Assembly: GCF_030268085.1 (NCBI RefSeq) | Contig: NZ_BSDE01000003.1 | Span: forward strand, 687,610 to 745,551 | Length of the DNA stretch: 57,942 nt | Reading direction: 5' to 3' | Source of the DNA: Geothrix limicola | Lineage (GTDB): Bacteria > Acidobacteriota > Holophagae > Holophagales > Holophagaceae | Shown: piece by piece, positions 7,199 through 15,900 of the stretch | Numbering within the stretch: position 1 is the stretch's first letter | Layout: each line of letters begins with the position of its first letter | Translations under genes and position numbers: made by a program | Notes under the pieces: model-generated | Seen by the model: only the letters and a program-made list of their open reading frames with translations | Database searches by the model: none | What the model was told of the DNA's origin: nothing

Positions 7199-10024
7199 AT
7201 GAAGCACCGTCCTTTGAAACAGCTCTGCGGGCTTCTAGCCACCGCAGCGATCGCGCTCGTGCTGATCGGGTGTAACGGGAAGGCCGGTCAGAACGGCACG
7301 AACGGCACGAACGGCACCAACGGCACGAACGGAACGAACGGCACCAACGGTGTCGACGGCAAGAGCCCGGTGGTCACCATCAACGCCGCGGCGCTGAGCC
7401 CCGACGAGTGGAGCAACACGACGTTCAAGGGTTCGATCCAGAGCGTGGCTGTCTCCGCCACGTCCGGTCAGCCGGTCGTGAAGTTCACGGTCACCGATGC
7501 CTACGGCACGCCTGTCTCGGGCTTCGGCGCGATGACCAGCAAGGCCTCCACGGCCCTGGCCGCCAGCTACCCCAACTTCGGCTTCACGATCGCCAAGCTG
7601 GTGCCTGGCACCAACGGCAGCCCCGCCTACTGGGTGAACTACGTCGTCACGACGATGCCGAACACCACGACGGCAGCGGCCCCTGGCAAGCCCACCACCG
7701 ACAACACGGGCACCCTGGTCGACAACCTCGACGGCACGTACACCTACACGTTCTACCGGGACATCACGAAGGCCCAGGCCTTCCTCGATGGCTACACGTA
7801 CGATGCGACGAAGAACCAGGTCCGCACCGACCTCGGCGACGTGACCTTCGACGGTACGCTGACGCACCGCCTGTCCATCCAGATCTACGGCAACGCCCGC
7901 GGCACCAGCACCAACACCCCCGATGGCTCCAACCTCGGTGTGCCCGCGGCGCCTGTTAAGACGCCCGCGAACCTCTATTACGACTTCATCCCTGCCACGG
8001 GCAAGGCCGTGGCCTCCACGGACCTGCAGCGCAACATCGTCGACATGGACGCCTGCAACCGCTGCCACACCAAGTTCACGACCTTCCACGGCGGCAGCCG
8101 CATCGACACCCAGCTCTGCACGATCTGCCACACGGATCAGCGCAAGTATGGCAATGCCGAATCGGTCGTGACCGCGACGACGGTGGCGCCTCCCGCGTCT
8201 CCCGTCGGCACCACCGCCACCTACAAGATCAACGGCCTGGCCACCGGCAACTTCGTCGCGTTCATCCACCGGATGCACATGGGTGAAGGGCTGACCAAGA
8301 CCGGCTACAACTACGCCAACATTCTGTTCAACGAAGTCACCTATCCCCAGGATCAGCGCAACTGCGTCATGTGCCACGACGGCACGGCCACCTCTCCCTA
8401 TGTCACCACCCAGGGCGACAACTGGAAGAACGTGCCGAGCCGGCTGGCCTGCGGCGCCTGCCATGACCAGGTGAACTTCGCCGATGGCACCAACCACGGC
8501 ACCCTCGCCAACGGTGGCCCCCAGCTCGACGACAAGCACTGCGTCGACTGCCACACTCCCGCCAACATCGACACCGTCCACACTCCGGCCGTCGGCCCCG
8601 ACGTGGCTGGCTACGTCCCCAACAGCCACACCAACGGTTCCACCGTTGCGGCCTACAGCAGCAGCATCCCCGCCGGCGCGCACCGCGTGACCTGGGATCT
8701 CAAGAGCTTCGCGCTCGACACCACGGGCCATCCCGTGTTCAAGTTCCGCTTCCTGGAAGACGGCGTCGCCAAGGACTTCCTGACGCCCGCCAGCACCACG
8801 GACAACGTGTTCTGGACCGGCTACATCGGCGGCCCCAGCTTCTACGTCGCCATGGGCACGACCCAGGACGGCATCAGCACGCCTGCGGATTGGAACACCA
8901 CCGCCAGCGTGACCTTCGTCAGTGTCTGGAACGGCTCCGGTAGCGCCAAGGCCACCCTGTCCGCCAAGGGCACCGATGGCTACTACACCCTGACGATGGT
9001 TGGCACGGTCATCCCGACCAGCGCCACCATGGTGACGGGCGGCATCGGCTACTCCTATGGGTACGGCGCTTCCCAGCCCCTGACCCAGACCGCGGTCCCC
9101 GGGTACCCCTACAACACCACCACGACCATCGGTGGCGTGAGCGTTCCGGCGCCCAACGTGTCCAAGATTATGAGCAATGCCACGCCGATCCCCACCGGCT
9201 TCCCCGGCACGGTTTCGGCCGACGGCAAGACCTGGACCGGCCCGGCCAACACCACTCGCCGCGCCATCGTCAGCAATGCCAAGTGCAATGACTGCCACGC
9301 GGTGCTCGGTGTCTTTACCGACAAGGTCTACCATGCCGGCGAACGCAACGATGCCCCGACCTGCACCTTCTGCCACAACGTCAACAAGATCAACAGTGGC
9401 TGGGGTGTGAACATCAAGGATGCCGTCCACGCCATCCACGGCGCCGACAAGCGGACCCAGAAGTACTCCTGGGAAGCCACCGCGGGCGACAAGTACTGGA
9501 ACGTGACCTACCCCGCGATGCTGAACAACTGCGAGGCCTGCCACGTCCCCGGTTCCTATGACTTCAGCAACAGCACCAACGCTGCGGCCATCCCGAACCT
9601 GCTCTGGACCGGCGTTGCCGCGGGCAACATGACCACGGCCACGGCCTACTCCATCGTCACCGGCAATGAAGTGGTTGCTTCGACGGACAAGGTCATCTCG
9701 CCCTGGATCAACCCCGCGCTCACGACCAACCCCGCCGTGCTGCCCCTGGGCACCGCCTACGGCGCGAACTACTCCTACAGCCTGGCCACGGCCACGGCCA
9801 CCCAGGCCGCCGCTGGCACCCTCGTGACTTCCCCGATCACGAGCGCCTGCTCGGCTTGCCATGACACGCCTGCTGCCATCGCGCACTTCCGTGGCAACGG
9901 CGGTTCGTTCTACGCTGCCCGCACGGCCGCCGGCGTTCTGCCTGCGAACGTCGAACAGTGCATGATCTGCCACGGCAACGGCAAGACGGCCGACATTCGC
10001 GCCGTCCACATGAGCTGGAAGTAA
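7199..10024 (+). CDS. Decaheme OmcA/MtrC-family outer-membrane cytochrome
   Basis: 941-residue lipoprotein (lipobox LVLIGC) with exactly ten CXXCH motifs between about residues 286 and 921: CNRCH, CTICH, CVMCH, CGACH, CVDCH, CNDCH, CTFCH, CEACH, CSACH, CMICH. The first pair is spaced by FTTFHGGSR, the signature of the OmcA/MtrC decaheme family, whose members sit on the cell surface and reduce metal oxides, shuttles or electrodes. The lipid anchor is followed by a Gly-X-Y tract of repeated N-G-T units, collagen-like, perhaps a flexible stalk. Residues ~55-280 and ~480-660 lack hemes and resemble the beta-barrel domains of the family. Preceded by a 116-base gap with a GGGAG ribosome site, and followed by a strong terminator. 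Confidence 0.94.
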   Translation: MKHRPLKQLCGLLATAAIALVLIGCNGKAGQNGTNGTNGTNGTNGTNGTNGVDGKSPVVTINAAALSPDEWSNTTFKGSIQSVAVSATSGQPVVKFTVTDAYGTPVSGFGAMTSKASTALAASYPNFGFTIAKLVPGTNGSPAYWVNYVVTTMPNTTTAAAPGKPTTDNTGTLVDNLDGTYTYTFYRDITKAQAFLDGYTYDATKNQVRTDLGDVTFDGTLTHRLSIQIYGNARGTSTNTPDGSNLGVPAAPVKTPANLYYDFIPATGKAVASTDLQRNIVDMDACNRCHTKFTTFHGGSRIDTQLCTICHTDQRKYGNAESVVTATTVAPPASPVGTTATYKINGLATGNFVAFIHRMHMGEGLTKTGYNYANILFNEVTYPQDQRNCVMCHDGTATSPYVTTQGDNWKNVPSRLACGACHDQVNFADGTNHGTLANGGPQLDDKHCVDCHTPANIDTVHTPAVGPDVAGYVPNSHTNGSTVAAYSSSIPAGAHRVTWDLKSFALDTTGHPVFKFRFLEDGVAKDFLTPASTTDNVFWTGYIGGPSFYVAMGTTQDGISTPADWNTTASVTFVSVWNGSGSAKATLSAKGTDGYYTLTMVGTVIPTSATMVTGGIGYSYGYGASQPLTQTAVPGYPYNTTTTIGGVSVPAPNVSKIMSNATPIPTGFPGTVSADGKTWTGPANTTRRAIVSNAKCNDCHAVLGVFTDKVYHAGERNDAPTCTFCHNVNKINSGWGVNIKDAVHAIHGADKRTQKYSWEATAGDKYWNVTYPAMLNNCEACHVPGSYDFSNSTNAAAIPNLLWTGVAAGNMTTATAYSIVTGNEVVASTDKVISPWINPALTTNPAVLPLGTAYGANYSYSLATATATQAAAGTLVTSPITSACSACHDTPAAIAHFRGNGGSFYAARTAAGVLPANVEQCMICHGNGKTADIRAVHMSWK

Positions 10025-10056
10025 GGGCCTGACCTTCGGGTCACCCACGCACGTCG

Positions 10057-10092
10057 AAAGGACCCGGGAGCTTCGGCTGCCGGGTCCTTTTG
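10057..10092 (+). terminator. Rho-independent terminator of the cytochrome cluster
   Basis: Perfect 11-base stem AAAGGACCCGG / CCGGGTCCTTT with a 12-base loop, followed by T and G residues. It lies 33 bases after the decaheme stop and separates the cluster from the helix-hairpin-helix gene. Confidence 0.85.
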
Positions 10093-10162
10093 TTGGAGGC
10101 TCCCGCAATTGACACTGCGGCGCCGAAGGAACGAGAATGAAGCCATTGTGTAGGGGTAATTC

Positions 10163-10537
10163 GTGAATAAAAAAATAGTTAGATTGATTTCAACACTTGC
10201 GATTGTGTTCGGATGCACGGCCTGGGGCCTGGCCCAGGAAGATGAGACACCGAAGCCGAAAAAGGCCCCTACCACTGCCGAGCAGGCGGCCCGGGCCAAA
10301 GCCCGTGAGAAGCTGCGGCAGGCGAAGGCGAAGGCTGATGCCGAAGCCAAGGCCAAGGCGGTGGATATCAACCACGCCACCAAGGCCGAGCTGGTGAAGG
10401 TCCCGGGCATCACGGAAACCTACGCCGACGCGATCATCGCCAAGCGCCCCTACAGGTCGAAGGCGGACCTCGTGACCAAGAACGCGATTCCCAAGGGCCT
10501 CTATCAAAGCGTTCGCAAACTGGTCGCCGCGAAATAG
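10163..10537 (+). CDS. Exported helix-hairpin-helix (ComEA-like) protein
   Basis: 124 residues starting at a GTG with TAGGGG six bases upstream. A signal peptide (MNKKIVRLISTLAIVFGCTAWGLAQ) is followed by a charged Ala/Lys/Glu-rich linker (residues ~30-65) and a helix-hairpin-helix domain, DINHATKAELVKVPGI...AIIAKRPYRSKADLV. ComEA-type proteins with this fold bind DNA in the periplasm during uptake; small solo versions are common and their job is often unknown. No competence genes are adjacent. It has its own promoter space after the cluster terminator and is followed by another terminator, so it is probably monocistronic. Confidence 0.8.
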   Translation: MNKKIVRLISTLAIVFGCTAWGLAQEDETPKPKKAPTTAEQAARAKAREKLRQAKAKADAEAKAKAVDINHATKAELVKVPGITETYADAIIAKRPYRSKADLVTKNAIPKGLYQSVRKLVAAK

Positions 10538-10562
10538 GCTTTTCATCCCTCCCGGTTGGCCC

Positions 10563-10591
10563 AAAGCCCCCATGCCGGGGGCTTTGTTTTT
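10563..10591 (+). terminator. Rho-independent terminator
   Basis: Nine-base stem AAAGCCCCC / GGGGGCTTT, five-base loop, then GTTTTT. It lies 25 bases past the stop of the helix-hairpin-helix gene. Confidence 0.9.
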
Positions 10592-10612
10592 AGCCCGTTG
10601 CACAACCACAAC

Positions 10613-10626
10613 GTGATCAAAATCAC
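10613..10626. promoter_or_regulatory. CRP/FNR-like palindrome upstream of the first Rrf2 gene
   Basis: GTGAT-CAAA-ATCAC is a perfect palindrome with a four-base centre, the spacing of FNR-type sites (TTGAT-N4-ATCAA). A TTGCACA word lies just upstream. It sits about 80 bases before the start codon of the plus-strand Rrf2 gene. The binding protein is not known. Confidence 0.45.
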
Positions 10627-10706
10627 AAGGATGGTTGACCAAATAGAATACCGGAGCATCTTCATTGATAAGCCTTGTTTTGGCTTGATCTTTCATGGAG
10701 GTTTGG

Positions 10707-11210
10707 ATGCTCCCCCTGTCCCAGACTACGGGTTACGCGGTGCGGGCATTGCGCTGCCTCCAGGAACCAGGGGGGCATCCGGTCCTGGTCGAGGAGGTGG
10801 CGGAGTACACCGGCATTCCTCGCTCGTACCTATCGAAGTTGATCCACAAGCTGGCCAAGAAAGGCCTGGTGGTCGCCCGACGCGGTCACCACGGCGGCGT
10901 GGTGCTGGCCAGGCCTTCTTCGGAGATCACCCTGGAGGATCTGTCTGAGGCCATTGATGGCGTGGCCTGGCGGAAGCGTTGCCTCATGGGGCTGCTCGGT
11001 TGTTCGGGGGAGACGCCCTGTGTTCTCCACGAGTTCTGGCACCAGACCTTGGAGCAGATCCTGGCGCGGCTACGTTCGGTGACCCTGGCGGACCTGGCCC
11101 AGAATCCCGACCCGGGTGTGGAGCGTTTCCGGGCGAACCACGGCCTCCTGAACCAACGGATACAAAGTGCGGTGTCTGCGCCGGAATACACTGCCGCCGG
11201 GGGCCATTAG
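10707..11210 (+). CDS. Rrf2-family Fe-S transcriptional regulator (copy 1)
   Basis: 167-residue winged-helix regulator of the Rrf2 family (IscR, NsrR, RirA relatives). The N-terminal MLPLSQTTGYAVRALRCL and GIPRSYLSKLIHKLAKKGLV helix-turn-helix segment are diagnostic. Three cysteines follow in the order C-x6-C-x5-C (CLMGLLGCSGETPC), the cluster-ligating loop, so it probably senses iron-sulfur status, oxygen or nitric oxide. The start is placed at 10707 because GGAGG lies seven bases upstream and the paralogue begins with the same MLPLSQ; an in-frame ATG at 10695 overlaps that ribosome site. It faces a paralogue at 11281-11814. Targets are unknown; the cytochrome and PFOR/Nfn genes on either side are candidates. 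Confidence 0.88.
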   Translation: MLPLSQTTGYAVRALRCLQEPGGHPVLVEEVAEYTGIPRSYLSKLIHKLAKKGLVVARRGHHGGVVLARPSSEITLEDLSEAIDGVAWRKRCLMGLLGCSGETPCVLHEFWHQTLEQILARLRSVTLADLAQNPDPGVERFRANHGLLNQRIQSAVSAPEYTAAGGH

Positions 11211-11233
11211 GAAGAAGGGATCCCACGGAACGA

Positions 11234-11260
11234 ACGAGGCCGCCCCGGGGGCGGCCTCGT
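11234..11260. terminator. Shared hairpin between the convergent Rrf2 genes
   Basis: A 13-base near-perfect palindrome, ACGAGGCCGCCCC paired with GGGGCGGCCTCGT, lies midway between the two stop codons. There is no T tract, so it may act as a bidirectional barrier rather than a classical terminator. Confidence 0.6.
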
Positions 11261-11280
11261 GGCGCAGAAAGGGGCCTAGA

Positions 11281-11814
11281 TCAGGCCTTCTTGGCGGGGG
11301 TGCGTTTGGGGGCCGCGGGTTTCTTCGCGGCGGGTTTAGCGGCCTTCTTGACGCGGGGCTTGGCCTTCTTCTCGGGGAGAGCGTCGGCCAGGCGCCAGGT
11401 GCGGCTGTTCTGCTCGAAGGTGCGGATCTCCTCCAGGGAGATGTCCTTCAGGCAGCGGTAGATGTGATCGCGCTCGGCCTTCCAGAAGGTGTGCGAGGGG
11501 CAGGCGCGCTCGTCGGAGCAGTCCTTGAAGCCGAGGAGGCACTGGTTTCGCCACTCGGAGCCGTCCACGGCTTCGGCGATGAGGTCGAGCGTGATCTCCT
11601 TGGCCGCCAGGGCCAGCACCACGCCGCCCTTGTTGCCGCGCTTCGCCATGACCAGGCCCACCTTGGCAAGCTTGTGGATCATCTTGGACAGGTAGGGGCG
11701 GGGGAAGCCCGTGCGGGCCGCCACATCCACCACCAGCGTAGGCTTGCCGCCTGGGTCTTCGAGGCAGCTCATGGCAAGGACCGCATAACCGGAGGACTGG
11801 GACAGAGGAAGCAT
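11281..11814 (-). CDS. Rrf2-family Fe-S transcriptional regulator (copy 2, basic tail)
   Basis: 177 residues, clearly paralogous to the gene at 10707 (MLPLSQSSGYAVLAMSCL; GFPRPYLSKMIHKLAKVGLV) and with the same cysteine spacing C-x6-C-x5-C in CLLGFKDCSDERAC. Unlike copy 1 it ends in a roughly 30-residue Lys/Ala/Pro-rich tail (KKAKPRVKKAAKPAAKK...), resembling histone-H1-like tails, which could add nonspecific DNA affinity. Start at the ATG with AGGTGACC upstream; the frame is open to a TTG twelve bases earlier. An inverted repeat lies 60-85 bases upstream. Probably an Fe-S redox or NO sensor; regulon not known. Confidence 0.87.
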   Translation of the reverse strand: MLPLSQSSGYAVLAMSCLEDPGGKPTLVVDVAARTGFPRPYLSKMIHKLAKVGLVMAKRGNKGGVVLALAAKEITLDLIAEAVDGSEWRNQCLLGFKDCSDERACPSHTFWKAERDHIYRCLKDISLEEIRTFEQNSRTWRLADALPEKKAKPRVKKAAKPAAKKPAAPKRTPAKKA

Positions 11815-11876
11815 GGTCACCTGCAAGGGAAGGATGGTTGAGATGATTGCTATGAATAATAGACGATCTTCAGGTC

Positions 11877-11899
11877 AATCACATCCAAAGACTGTGATT
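11877..11899. promoter_or_regulatory. Palindrome upstream of the second Rrf2 gene
   Basis: AATCACA-N9-TGTGATT, exact seven-base arms, followed by TTTGCACAA. The words GTGAT and TTGCACA also occur upstream of the other Rrf2 gene and of the Nfn fusion. It may be an operator for a CRP/FNR-type protein; autoregulation by the Rrf2 protein is an alternative. Confidence 0.42.
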
Positions 11900-11912
11900 C
11901 TTTGCACAATGC

Positions 11913-11942
11913 GCGAGACCCCCGATACTCCGGGGGTCTCGC
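11913..11942 (-). terminator. Terminator-like hairpin after the DHOD/PFOR operon
   Basis: Twelve-base stem GCGAGACCCCCG / CGGGGGTCTCGC with a six-base loop, 17 bases beyond the stop of the DHOD-like gene. No clear T run follows on the minus strand. Confidence 0.6.
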
Positions 11943-11958
11943 TGGGAAAAGCCGGGAT

Positions 11959-12951
11959 TCAGGGCTTCCAGCCGTTGAGGATTCGCATGTAGTTGGCGCG
12001 GGTGAAGGCCTGGGGATTGGGGCACTTCAGCAGGCTCATGCTGCCCCGGGCCTGGGCGAGGGACTCGTATTCGTGCTCTTCGAGCCATTCGGTGAGGGTG
12101 GCCAGGGTCTGGGCCAGGCGGTCGGGCCCGTGGATCAGCAGGGCGGAAACCATTTGAACCGCGTCCGCGCCGGCCATGACGGCCTTGAGGGCGCCGATGC
12201 CGTCATGCACGCCGCCGGTGACGGCGAGGCTGCCCTTGATGTGGCCGTGGAGCAGGGCCAGCCAGCGCAGGCGGAGCAGCAGGTCGGCGGGGCCTGACAA
12301 CTGCAGACTGGGTTCGGCCAGCAGGTCCTCGACGTTGATGTCGGGCTGGAAGAAGCGGTTGAAGAGCACGAGGCCGTCGGCTCCGGCGGCTTCCAGTTCC
12401 ACGGCGAAGTGCGCCAGCGCCGAGAAGAAGGGCGACAGCTTCACTGCGACAGGGATCTTCACTTCGGATTTCACAGCCCTGACGATGTCGAGGGTCCGCT
12501 TTTCCACGTCCGAGGCCGTTTCCTTTGGATCCGTGGGGAGGTAGTAGACGTTCAGCTCCAGCGCATCGGCGCCGGCCTCTTCCATCAGCTTGCCGTGGTG
12601 CAGCCAGCCCGCGGGCGTGGTGCCGTTGAGCGAGGCGATGACGGGCACCGCGACGGCGGCCTTGATGCGGCGGATCTGCTCGAGGTAGGTCTCGGGGCCC
12701 AGGCGGAACTCGTCGGGCTGGGGGAAGTAGGACAGGGCCTCGGCGCTGGTGCTGGCGCTGAGCTGCATGTCCATGATGGTGCCCTGCTCTTCGCGGGTGA
12801 TCTGTTCCTCGAAGAGCGAGTGCATCACGATGGCCGAGGCGCCGGCATCTTCCAGGCGCTTGACCATGCCCAGGTCATCGACCATGGGCGAGGCGCCCGC
12901 CATCAGGGGGTGCTTGAGCTTGAGGCCGAGGTAGGTGGTCGCGAGTTTCAT
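11959..12951 (-). CDS. Dihydroorotate dehydrogenase-like protein
   Basis: 330 residues, a TIM-barrel flavoprotein of the class I DHOD superfamily: TTYLGLKLKHPLMAGASP at the N-terminus, IASLNGTTPAGW, DALELNVYYLPTD, IPVAVKLSPFF, and GGVHDGIGALKAVMAGADAVQ for phosphate binding. It is annotated in many anaerobes as dihydroorotate dehydrogenase-like but there are no pyrimidine genes here; it sits 16 bases after the PFOR stop codon, in one operon with it. A role in ferredoxin- or pyruvate-linked redox chemistry is therefore more likely than UMP synthesis, but its substrate is unknown. Confidence 0.85.
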   Translation of the reverse strand: MKLATTYLGLKLKHPLMAGASPMVDDLGMVKRLEDAGASAIVMHSLFEEQITREEQGTIMDMQLSASTSAEALSYFPQPDEFRLGPETYLEQIRRIKAAVAVPVIASLNGTTPAGWLHHGKLMEEAGADALELNVYYLPTDPKETASDVEKRTLDIVRAVKSEVKIPVAVKLSPFFSALAHFAVELEAAGADGLVLFNRFFQPDINVEDLLAEPSLQLSGPADLLLRLRWLALLHGHIKGSLAVTGGVHDGIGALKAVMAGADAVQMVSALLIHGPDRLAQTLATLTEWLEEHEYESLAQARGSMSLLKCPNPQAFTRANYMRILNGWKP

Positions 12952-12967
12952 GGATTCACCTTCCCCT

Positions 12968-15900
12968 TCACTTGGCTGTGACGGACAGCTTGGCGAGCTG
13001 TTCGTAGACGGAGTAGCGGTTGGTGGTGTCGAGCTGGGCCTGGTCCATGAGCTTCTTGAAGTTCTCGGGATTCTGCTGCTCGATCATGCGGTAGCGGGTC
13101 TCGTTACGCACGTACTGGAGCATGGGGATCTTCGGTGCGCCGGAATCCATCTGCAGGGGCGCCTCGCCCTTTTCCAGACGGCGGGGGTCGAAGCGGAACA
13201 ACGGCCAGTGACCGGCATCCACCGCCAGCTTCTGCTGTTCGCAACCCTTGGCCAGATCGTAGCCGTGGGCGATGCAGTGGCTGTAGGCCAGGATGAGGCT
13301 GGGTCCGTTGTAGGACTCGGCTTCCTGGAAGGCCTTCACGGTCTGCGCGTCGCGGAAGCCGAAGGCGACCTTGGCGACATAGATGCCACCGTAGGCCATG
13401 GCGATCATGGCCATGTCCTTCTTGGGCATGGCCTTGCCGGCCATGGCGAACTTGGCGCCGGCGCCCATGGGCGTGGACTTGGAGGCCTGGCCGCCGGTGT
13501 TGGAGTAGACCTCGGTATCGAGCACGAGCACGTTCACGTTGCGGCCGGAGGCGAGCACGTGGTCGAGGCCGCCGTAGCCGATGTCGTAGGCCCAGCCGTC
13601 GCCGCCGACGATCCAGACGCTCTTATCGACGAGGTAGTCGGCCAGATCGAAGAGCATCTTGGCCTCGGGTTCGGCCATGCCGGAAAGCTTCTGCTTGAGG
13701 ACGTCCACTCGCTCGCGCTGGGCCTTGATGCCCGCTTCGGTGGTCTGGTCGGCGGTGGCGAGGCCGGCGACGAGTTCGTCACCCAGCTTCGAGCCGAGGC
13801 GGTGCATCAGCTCCAGGCCGAACTCCTGGTGCTTGTCCACCGAGAGGCGCAGGCCCAGGCCGAATTCCGCGTTGTCCTCGAAGAGGCTGTTGGCCCAGGC
13901 GGGGCCGCGGCCGTCCTTGTTGACGGTGTAGGGCGTGGTGGGCAGGTTGCCGCCGTAGATGCTGGAGCAGCCCGTGGCGTTGGCGATGAGGGTGCGGTCG
14001 CCGAAGAGCTGGGTGAGCAGCTTGATGTAAGGCGTTTCGCCGCAGCCCGAGCAGGCGCCGCTGTATTCGAAGAGGGGCTCGAGGAACTGCGTGCCCTTCA
14101 CGTCCAGCTTGACCGTGGTGCGGTCGACCTCAGGCAGATCGAGGAAGAACTTGTAGTTGGCGGCTTCGGGCTCGCGCAGGGGCGCCTGGGCGACCATGTC
14201 GATGGCCTTGTGCTTGGGGTTGCTCTTGTCCTTGGCGGGGCAGACTTCCACGCAAAGGGTGCAGCCCGTGCAATCCTCGGGGGCCACCTGGATGGTGTAT
14301 TTCTGGCCCTTGTACTCGGGTCCCTTGTAGTCGATGGACTTGAAGGTCCCGGGCGCGCCGGCCAGAGCCGAAGGCTCATAGACCTTGGCGCGGATGGCGG
14401 CGTGGGGGCAGACCATCGCGCACTTGTTGCACTGGATGCAGATGGAGCTGTCCCACTCGGGGATTTCCAGCGCGATGTTGCGCTTCTCCCACTTGGTGGT
14501 GCCCACGGGCCAGGTGCCGTCGATGGGGAAGGCGCTGACGGGCAGCAGATCGCCCTTGCCCTCCATCATCACGGCCGTGACGCGCTGGACGAAGTCCGGC
14601 GCCTCGGCGGCCACCGCGGGCGGACGCACGCGGGAGGAGCTGACGCTCGTCGGGACCTTCACTTCATGGAGGTGGGCGAGGGTTTCATCCACGGCGACGA
14701 AATTCTTCTGGACGATGGCATCGCCCTTCTTGCCGTAGGTCTTCTTGATGGCCTTCTTGATCTGGGCGATGGCCTCCTCGCGGGGCAGCACGCCGCTGAT
14801 GGCGAAGAAGCAGGTCTGCATGATCGTGTTGATGCGCACGCCCATGCCGGTGTTCTTGGCCACTTCGTAGGCGTCGATCACGTAGAACTTGAGCTGCTTC
14901 TCGACGATGGCTTCCTGCACTTCCTTCGGCAGCGTGTCCCAGACGGTGTCCTTGTCGTGGGGCGTGTTGAGGAGGAAGGTGGCGCCCTTCACGGCGGTCT
15001 CGAGCATCTCGTACTTGTCGAGGAAGCTCGTCTGGTGGCAGGCGATGAAGTTGGCCTTGGTCACCAGGTAGGCGCTCTTGATGGGGCGGGGGCCGAAGCG
15101 CAGATGGCTGATGGTGATGGCGCCGGACTTCTTGGAGTCGTAAACGAAATAGCCCTGGCCGTAGTTCGGGGTTTCTTCGGCGATGATCTTGATGGAGTTC
15201 TTGTTGGCGCCCACCGTGCCGTCGGCGCCGAGGCCGTAGAACAGCGCGCGGGTCACATCGGCGGGCTCCACGTCGAAGCTCGCGTCGTAGGTCAGCGAGC
15301 TGTGGCTGATGTCGTCCACGATGCCGATGGTGAAGTGGTTCTTCGGCGTGTCCTTGGCCAGGTTCTGGTAGATGGCCTGGACCATGGCCGGTGTGAATTC
15401 CTTGGAGGAGAGGCCGTAGCGGCCGCCCACGACGATGGGATCGAGCTTGGTGTGGCCGTCCTCACGGCCTTCGCGCAGGGCGGCGATGACGTCGAGGTGC
15501 ATGGGATCGGCGGGGGATCCCGGCTCCTTGCAGCGGTCCATGACGGCGATCTTCTTCACCGTGGCGGGCAGGGCGCGGACGAACTCCTCGATGGCGAAGG
15601 GCCTGAAGAGGCGCACCTTCAGGACGCCGACCTTCTCGCCCTGCTTCATGGCCCACTCGACGTACTCGTGGGTGACGTCGCAGCCCGAGCCCATGATGAC
15701 AACGACGCGCTCGGCCTCGGGGTGGCCGTAGTAGTCGTAGAGGCGGTAGTTGCGGCCCGTCAGGGCGCCGAAGCGATCCATTTCCTGCTGCACGATGGCC
15801 GGGAAGGCCTTGTAGTAGGGCGTGCAGGCTTCGCGGGCCTGGAAGAAGGTGTCGGGGTTCTGGGCGGTCCCGCGGATCACCGGGTGATCGGGCGTGAGGG

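Noticed and set aside
7290-7350. Short tandem repeat that could be taken for a CRISPR or regulatory array
   Set aside because: It is in frame inside the decaheme gene and encodes the N-G-T tract; there are no spacers.
7235-10108. Open frame of about 957 codons antisense to the decaheme cytochrome
   Set aside because: The plus strand has ten CXXCH motifs and a lipobox; the antisense product has no domain and is a mirror of GC-rich codons.
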